Shown here in pieces: positions 60,697-64,000 of a stretch of 64,000 nt of DNA. The DNA is from JACDAN01 sp036554945 (lineage in GTDB: Bacteria > Actinomycetota > Thermoleophilia > Gaiellales > Gaiellaceae): contig DATBMH010000110.1 in NCBI GenBank assembly GCA_036554945.1, forward strand, positions 1 through 64,000, read 5' to 3'. Position 1 is the first letter of the stretch. Every line of letters starts with the position of its first letter. A program made the position numbers and the translations under genes. The notes below the pieces were generated by a model. The model did not search any database. It was not told the DNA's origin and worked only from the letters and a program-made list of their open reading frames with translations.

Positions 60697-63177
60697 CTAG
60701 TCCCGGCGCCCGCCGCGGTCTCGGCCGCGACCGCCGCGACGCTCGCCGTCCCGGCGCGGAGGACGCTCCTCCCGGGGCCGCTCGGGCGCGTTCTTGGCGC
60801 GCTCGATCAGCTCCTCGGGCGAGACCATCCCGCCGTTCTCGTGCTTGTTGACGAGCTTGAGGCCGATGCGCCCGCGCTCCTTGTCGACCTCCTGCACGAT
60901 CACGTCCAGGACGTCTCCGCGGTTGATCACGTCCTCGATGTGGCCGACCCGCCCGGGGCCGACGTTCGAGACGTGGAGCAGCCCGTCGGTGCCCTTCTTG
61001 AGCTCGACGAACGCCCCGAACTGGGTCGTCTTCACGACCTTGCCGGTGTACTCGTCGCCGACCTCGGGCTCCTTCGTGAGCGCGTTGATCGCCTCCATCG
61101 CCGCCTCGGCGTTCCTGCCCTCGGTGGCGTAGATGAGGATCGTCCCGTCCTCCTCGATGTCGATCTGGACCTCGTGGTCGGACTCGAGCGAGCGGATCGT
61201 CTCGCCGCCCTTGCCGATGACCATCCCGATGAACTCGGGGTTGATCTTGATCGTCGAGATCCGAGGAGCGTGGTCGCGGAGCTCCTCGCGCGACTCGGGA
61301 ATCGCCTCCAGCATGCGGTCGAGGATGAACTCGCGCGCCTCCTTCGCCTGCGCGAGCGCGTTCCGCATGATCTCCTGCGTGACGCCGGTGATCTTGATGT
61401 CCATCTGGAGCGCGGTGACGCCCTCACGCGTGCCGGCCACCTTGAAGTCCATGTCCCCGAGGTGGTCCTCGGCGCCCTGGATGTCCGTCAGGATCACGTA
61501 GTCGTCGCCCTCCTTGACGAGGCCCATGGCGATGCCACCGACCGGCGCCTTCAGCGGAACGCCGGCGTCCATCAGCGACAGCGTCGAGCCGCAGACCGAG
61601 CCCATGGACGACGAGCCGTTCGACTCGAGCGTCTCGGAGACGATGCGGATCGTGTACGGGAAGTCCTCGGGTGCCGGGATGACCGGCTCGAGGGCCCGCT
61701 GCGCCAGTGCGCCGTGACCGATGTCACGCCGCTTCGGGCCCCGCATGAACCCGGTCTCACCGACCGAGTAGGGCGGGAAGTTGTAGTGGTGCATGTAGCG
61801 CCGCTCCTGCTCCAGGGAGAGGTCGTCGATGCGCTGACCCTCCTTGGCAGTGCCGAGCGTGAGCAGCGACATGATCTGCGTCTGGCCGCGCGTGAAGAGC
61901 GCGGATCCGTGCGTCCTCGGCGAGACGCCGACCTCGCACTCGATCGGCCGGATCTCGTCGGCTGCGCGGCCGTCGGGCCGGCGCTTGTCGACGGCGATCT
62001 TCTGCCGGACGAGCTGCTTGTAGATCGACTCGGACGCCCGCTTGACGAACTGGCGGGTGAGGCCGTCCTTCACCGTGGGCGCGTCGCCGTCCACCGTGGC
62101 CGGGCCGACGGGGAACGGCAGCTCGACCGTCTCGTTGATCCGGTCGAAGAGCAGCGAGCGCTTGGCCGACTTCAGCTCCTTGGAGTCCTGCTCGGCCTCG
62201 GTGAGGGACCGGAGGTCGTCCTCGAACTGCTGCCGGACAGGCTCCTCGACGACCGCCAGGCGGATCTTGTCGAGCAGCATGTCCAGCGACATCTTGTGCT
62301 GCAGCTGGCGGAGGATGTCCTCCTCCGTCGAGCCCATGTCGAGCGGCGGGCACTCCTCGAGGAGGATCTCCTCCACGATCGCGCTGCCCTCGCGGAGCCC
62401 CTCGTCGAGGATCCGCTCGCGGATCCGGCCGCCGACGCGCTCGTCGAGCTCGCTCGTGAGCTGCGGATCGAGCCACTTCGCCTTGCCGACCTGCTCGCGC
62501 AGCTCCTCCTGCTTCTCGCAGATCCGGACGATCTCGGCGTGCGCCAGCTCGAGCGCCTCGAGGAGCACGTCCTCGGGGATCTCCTGGGCGCCGGCCTCGA
62601 CCATCGTCAGGCCGTCCTTCGTTCCGACGACGATCAGGTCGAGCGTGCTCTCCTCCATCTCCTGCAGCGTCGGGTTGACGGTCAGCTCGCCGTTGAACTG
62701 CCCGACCCGGACCGCGCCGACCGGGCCGATGAACGGCAGCGGCGAGATCATCAGCGCCGCGGAGGCGCCGTTGATGCAGAGGATGTCGTGCGGCGTGATC
62801 ATGTCCGCCGACAGGACGGTGCAGATCACCTGCACCTCGTTCTTGTAGCCCTTCGGCCAGAGCGGCCGGATCGGGCGGTCGATCATCCGCGCCGTCAGGA
62901 TCGCCCGCTCGGTGGGGCGCCCCTCGCGCTTGAAGAAGCCGCCGGGGATCTTCCCCGCGGCGTACATCCGCTCCTCGACGTCGACCGTGAGCGGGAAGAA
63001 GTCCGCGCCCTCGCGCGCCTCCATCCGGCCCTGCGCCGTGGCCAGCACCATCGTGTCGCCGGAGCGCACGATGACGGCGCCGTCGGCCTGCTTGGCCAGC
63101 TTGCCCGACTCGAAAGAGATTTCCTGCCCGCCGATCTCGACCGAGACACGGGTCGGGCCCTGTACTGCGATGCTCAT
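60697..63177 (-). CDS. pnp: polyribonucleotide nucleotidyltransferase (PNPase)
   Basis: The 826-residue enzyme has two RNase PH-like domains, a KH domain (INPEFIGMVIGKGGETIRSL near 625) and an S1 domain (VGDEYTGKVVKTTQFGAFVE near 685), plus a basic Arg/Gly/Pro tail (RRGGRGRDRGGRRD) that may bind RNA or RNase partners. It degrades RNA 3'-5' by phosphorolysis. ATG 63177 follows GGAGGACAG. A long hairpin lies in the leader just upstream, suggesting RNase III-dependent autoregulation as in E. coli. Confidence 0.97.
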   Translation of the reverse strand: MSIAVQGPTRVSVEIGGQEISFESGKLAKQADGAVIVRSGDTMVLATAQGRMEAREGADFFPLTVDVEERMYAAGKIPGGFFKREGRPTERAILTARMIDRPIRPLWPKGYKNEVQVICTVLSADMITPHDILCINGASAALMISPLPFIGPVGAVRVGQFNGELTVNPTLQEMEESTLDLIVVGTKDGLTMVEAGAQEIPEDVLLEALELAHAEIVRICEKQEELREQVGKAKWLDPQLTSELDERVGGRIRERILDEGLREGSAIVEEILLEECPPLDMGSTEEDILRQLQHKMSLDMLLDKIRLAVVEEPVRQQFEDDLRSLTEAEQDSKELKSAKRSLLFDRINETVELPFPVGPATVDGDAPTVKDGLTRQFVKRASESIYKQLVRQKIAVDKRRPDGRAADEIRPIECEVGVSPRTHGSALFTRGQTQIMSLLTLGTAKEGQRIDDLSLEQERRYMHHYNFPPYSVGETGFMRGPKRRDIGHGALAQRALEPVIPAPEDFPYTIRIVSETLESNGSSSMGSVCGSTLSLMDAGVPLKAPVGGIAMGLVKEGDDYVILTDIQGAEDHLGDMDFKVAGTREGVTALQMDIKITGVTQEIMRNALAQAKEAREFILDRMLEAIPESREELRDHAPRISTIKINPEFIGMVIGKGGETIRSLESDHEVQIDIEEDGTILIYATEGRNAEAAMEAINALTKEPEVGDEYTGKVVKTTQFGAFVELKKGTDGLLHVSNVGPGRVGHIEDVINRGDVLDVIVQEVDKERGRIGLKLVNKHENGGMVSPEELIERAKNAPERPREERPPRRDGERRGGRGRDRGGRRD

Positions 63178-63199
63178 CTGTCCTCCACTCTTCGTGGAA

Positions 63200-63251
63200 G
63201 GTGGAGGTTTGGGTGAACGCCCTCCGGCAGGCGCTCGCCCAAACTTCCACC
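63200..63251 (-). promoter_or_regulatory. pnp leader hairpin
   Basis: Arms 63231-63251 and 63200-63220 pair over 21 bases with two mismatches and one G-U, loop of ten bases, ending 22 bases before the pnp start codon. In E. coli an RNase III-cleaved hairpin in the same rpsO-pnp interval mediates PNPase autocontrol. Confidence 0.75.
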
Positions 63252-63270
63252 CTCCGGTTCTCCGCCTGGG

Positions 63271-63540
63271 TTATCTCCGCAGACCGAGCTCCTTGATCAG
63301 GTTCCGGTAGCCCTCGAGGTCCTTCTTCTGCAGGTAGTTCAGCAGCCGGCGGCGGCGGCCCACGAGCTTGAGCAGGCCGCGGCGCGAGTAGTGATCCTTC
63401 GCGTGTGTCCGCAGATGGTCGGTGAGCTGGTTGATCCGCGCCGTCAACAGCGCGATCTGCACCTCGGCAGAGCCCGTATCGGCCTCTGCGCGGCCGTGCT
63501 TTCCGATGATCTCCTGCTTCGCTTCCTTGGTGAGGGTCAC
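63271..63540 (-). CDS. rpsO: 30S ribosomal protein S15
   Basis: The 89-residue protein has the S15 core (DTGSAEVQIALLTARINQLT; HAKDHYSRRGLLKLVGRRRR; YLQKKDLEGYRNLIKELGLR). It binds the three-way junction of 16S rRNA. GTG 63540 is set by AGGAGG seven bases upstream and by the family start. It precedes pnp as in most bacteria. Confidence 0.97.
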   Translation of the reverse strand: MTLTKEAKQEIIGKHGRAEADTGSAEVQIALLTARINQLTDHLRTHAKDHYSRRGLLKLVGRRRRLLNYLQKKDLEGYRNLIKELGLRR

Positions 63541-63636
63541 CTGTTGACCTCCTCTAGACGAATCCGCAGTCCCCGCGGAGCCATGCGGAAGCTGCATGGC
63601 GAGCCGGGTCTGCGGGCGCGGATAGGGTAGCAACCG

Positions 63637-64000
63637 ATGAACGCCGCCGTGGCTGCGGGACATCCCGCGACCGTCGACGCGGGCATCGAGATCCTCGAGG
63701 AGGGCGGGAATGCCGTCGACGCCGCGGTGGCGGCGTCGCTGGCCTCCTGTGTGGCCGAGACCGTCATGACGGGCCTGCTCGGCGGCGGGCACGCGATCGT
63801 GCTCGTCGACGGCGAGGTGCGGACGCTCGACTTCTTCGTCTCGGTGCCGGGGCTCGGCGAGGAGCGCCGGGAGGTCGAGCTGGAGCACCTCGAGGTGCCG
63901 TTCGGGACCGAGCTCGTCCACTACGCGGTCGGGATCGGCTCCGCCGGCGTCCCGGGCGTGCTTCCGGGGCTCGGGGAGCTCTGGCGGAGCGGCGGGAGCC
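63637..64000 (+). CDS. gamma-glutamyltransferase-like protein, 3' partial
   Basis: The first 121 residues, from ATG 63637, resemble the N-terminus of gamma-glutamyltranspeptidases (MNAAVAAGHPATVDAGIEIL; GGNAVDAAVAASLASCVAE; LLGGGHAIVLVDG; GVPGVLPGLGELW). The family cleaves gamma-glutamyl bonds as in glutathione. The catalytic threonine region lies beyond the window. No export signal is seen at this start. TAGGGT eight bases before the ATG may be a -10 for a leaderless message. It diverges from rpsO. Confidence 0.8.
   Translation, partial: MNAAVAAGHPATVDAGIEILEEGGNAVDAAVAASLASCVAETVMTGLLGGGHAIVLVDGEVRTLDFFVSVPGLGEERREVELEHLEVPFGTELVHYAVGIGSAGVPGVLPGLGELWRSGGS

Noticed and set aside
60841..63216. 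791-residue plus-strand open frame opposite pnp
   Set aside because: Shadow of pnp; the other strand has full PNPase domains.

Overview
The window reads as a stretch of chromosome from a high-GC, Gram-positive-type actinobacterium. Gene content and order (rpsO-pnp-M16 peptidase-dapB-dapA-rnj, ftsK, rodZ-cinA-recA-recX-rny, miaB-miaA-dapF-hflX, pgsA with garA and a MerR regulator) match the actinobacterial core neighbourhood. The single-motif RsiG, the DapL lysine route and secreted proteases with SWSD repeats point to a deep-branching class such as Thermoleophilia; this taxonomic call is inference. No transposons, phage genes, CRISPR arrays, rRNA or tRNA genes were seen. Genes are dense, mostly on the minus strand, and many junctions are 4-base GTGA/TTGA overlaps.

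Layout. 1-6.1 kb: secreted proteins (YVTN propeller, Ig-like protein, large fibronectin-type repeat protein) and a shortened HutF-like deiminase. 6.1-11.2 kb: pgsA, a GDP-mannose pyrophosphorylase fused to a degenerate mutase domain, then rsiG-garA-ftsR-apt behind their own promoter. 11.2-14.6 kb: two small genes, a tandem duplication encoding two small RNAs or leader RNAs (minus strand, each with promoter and intrinsic terminator), a cluster of DnaA-box-like sites, and two convergent primary-type sigma factors. 14.7-21.5 kb: class II amidotransferase, a homing-endonuclease-repeat protein with strong upstream palindromes, a GGDEF/HD-GYP enzyme, and a secreted S8 protease with VSWxD repeats preceded by a small secreted peptide ending in the same motif. 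21.6-23.8 kb: murT-gatD. 23.8-30.9 kb: an eight-gene minus operon (miaB, phosphatase, miaA, dapF-like, dapL, hflX, dut, nudix). 31-34.5 kb: large secreted nuclease. 34.6-47 kb: rny, recX, recA, thpR, cinA, rodZ, a membrane protein, then a nucleoside-type ABC transporter with two binding proteins. 47.3-53.6 kb: ftsK, nucleoside hydrolase, ribokinase, rnj. 53.7-55.5 kb: HD-GYP/GAF protein. 55.5-60.5 kb: M16 peptidase, dapB, unknown, acetyltransferase, macro domain, MerB-like protein, small lipoprotein, dapA. 60.7-63.5 kb: pnp and rpsO. The end holds the start of a gamma-glutamyltransferase.

The most notable observation is the MerB-like gene at 56608-57240. Its frame is interrupted once, by a TGA exactly where the second catalytic cysteine of organomercurial lyase would lie, followed 19 nt later by a hairpin with a GGUC loop. 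The simplest reading is a selenocysteine-containing MerB-like enzyme. Other points of interest are the paired small RNAs at 11.7-12.2 kb, the VSWxD protease/peptide pair, a DapF homologue lacking both catalytic cysteines, and a c-di-GMP theme (RsiG, a GGDEF/HD-GYP enzyme and a variant HD-GYP protein).

Metabolically, dapA, dapB, dapL and dapF-like form most of the aminotransferase route to diaminopimelate; murT-gatD amidate lipid II; the ABC transporter, nucleoside hydrolase and ribokinase form a nucleoside uptake and salvage set; rny, rnj and pnp supply the RNA decay machinery.
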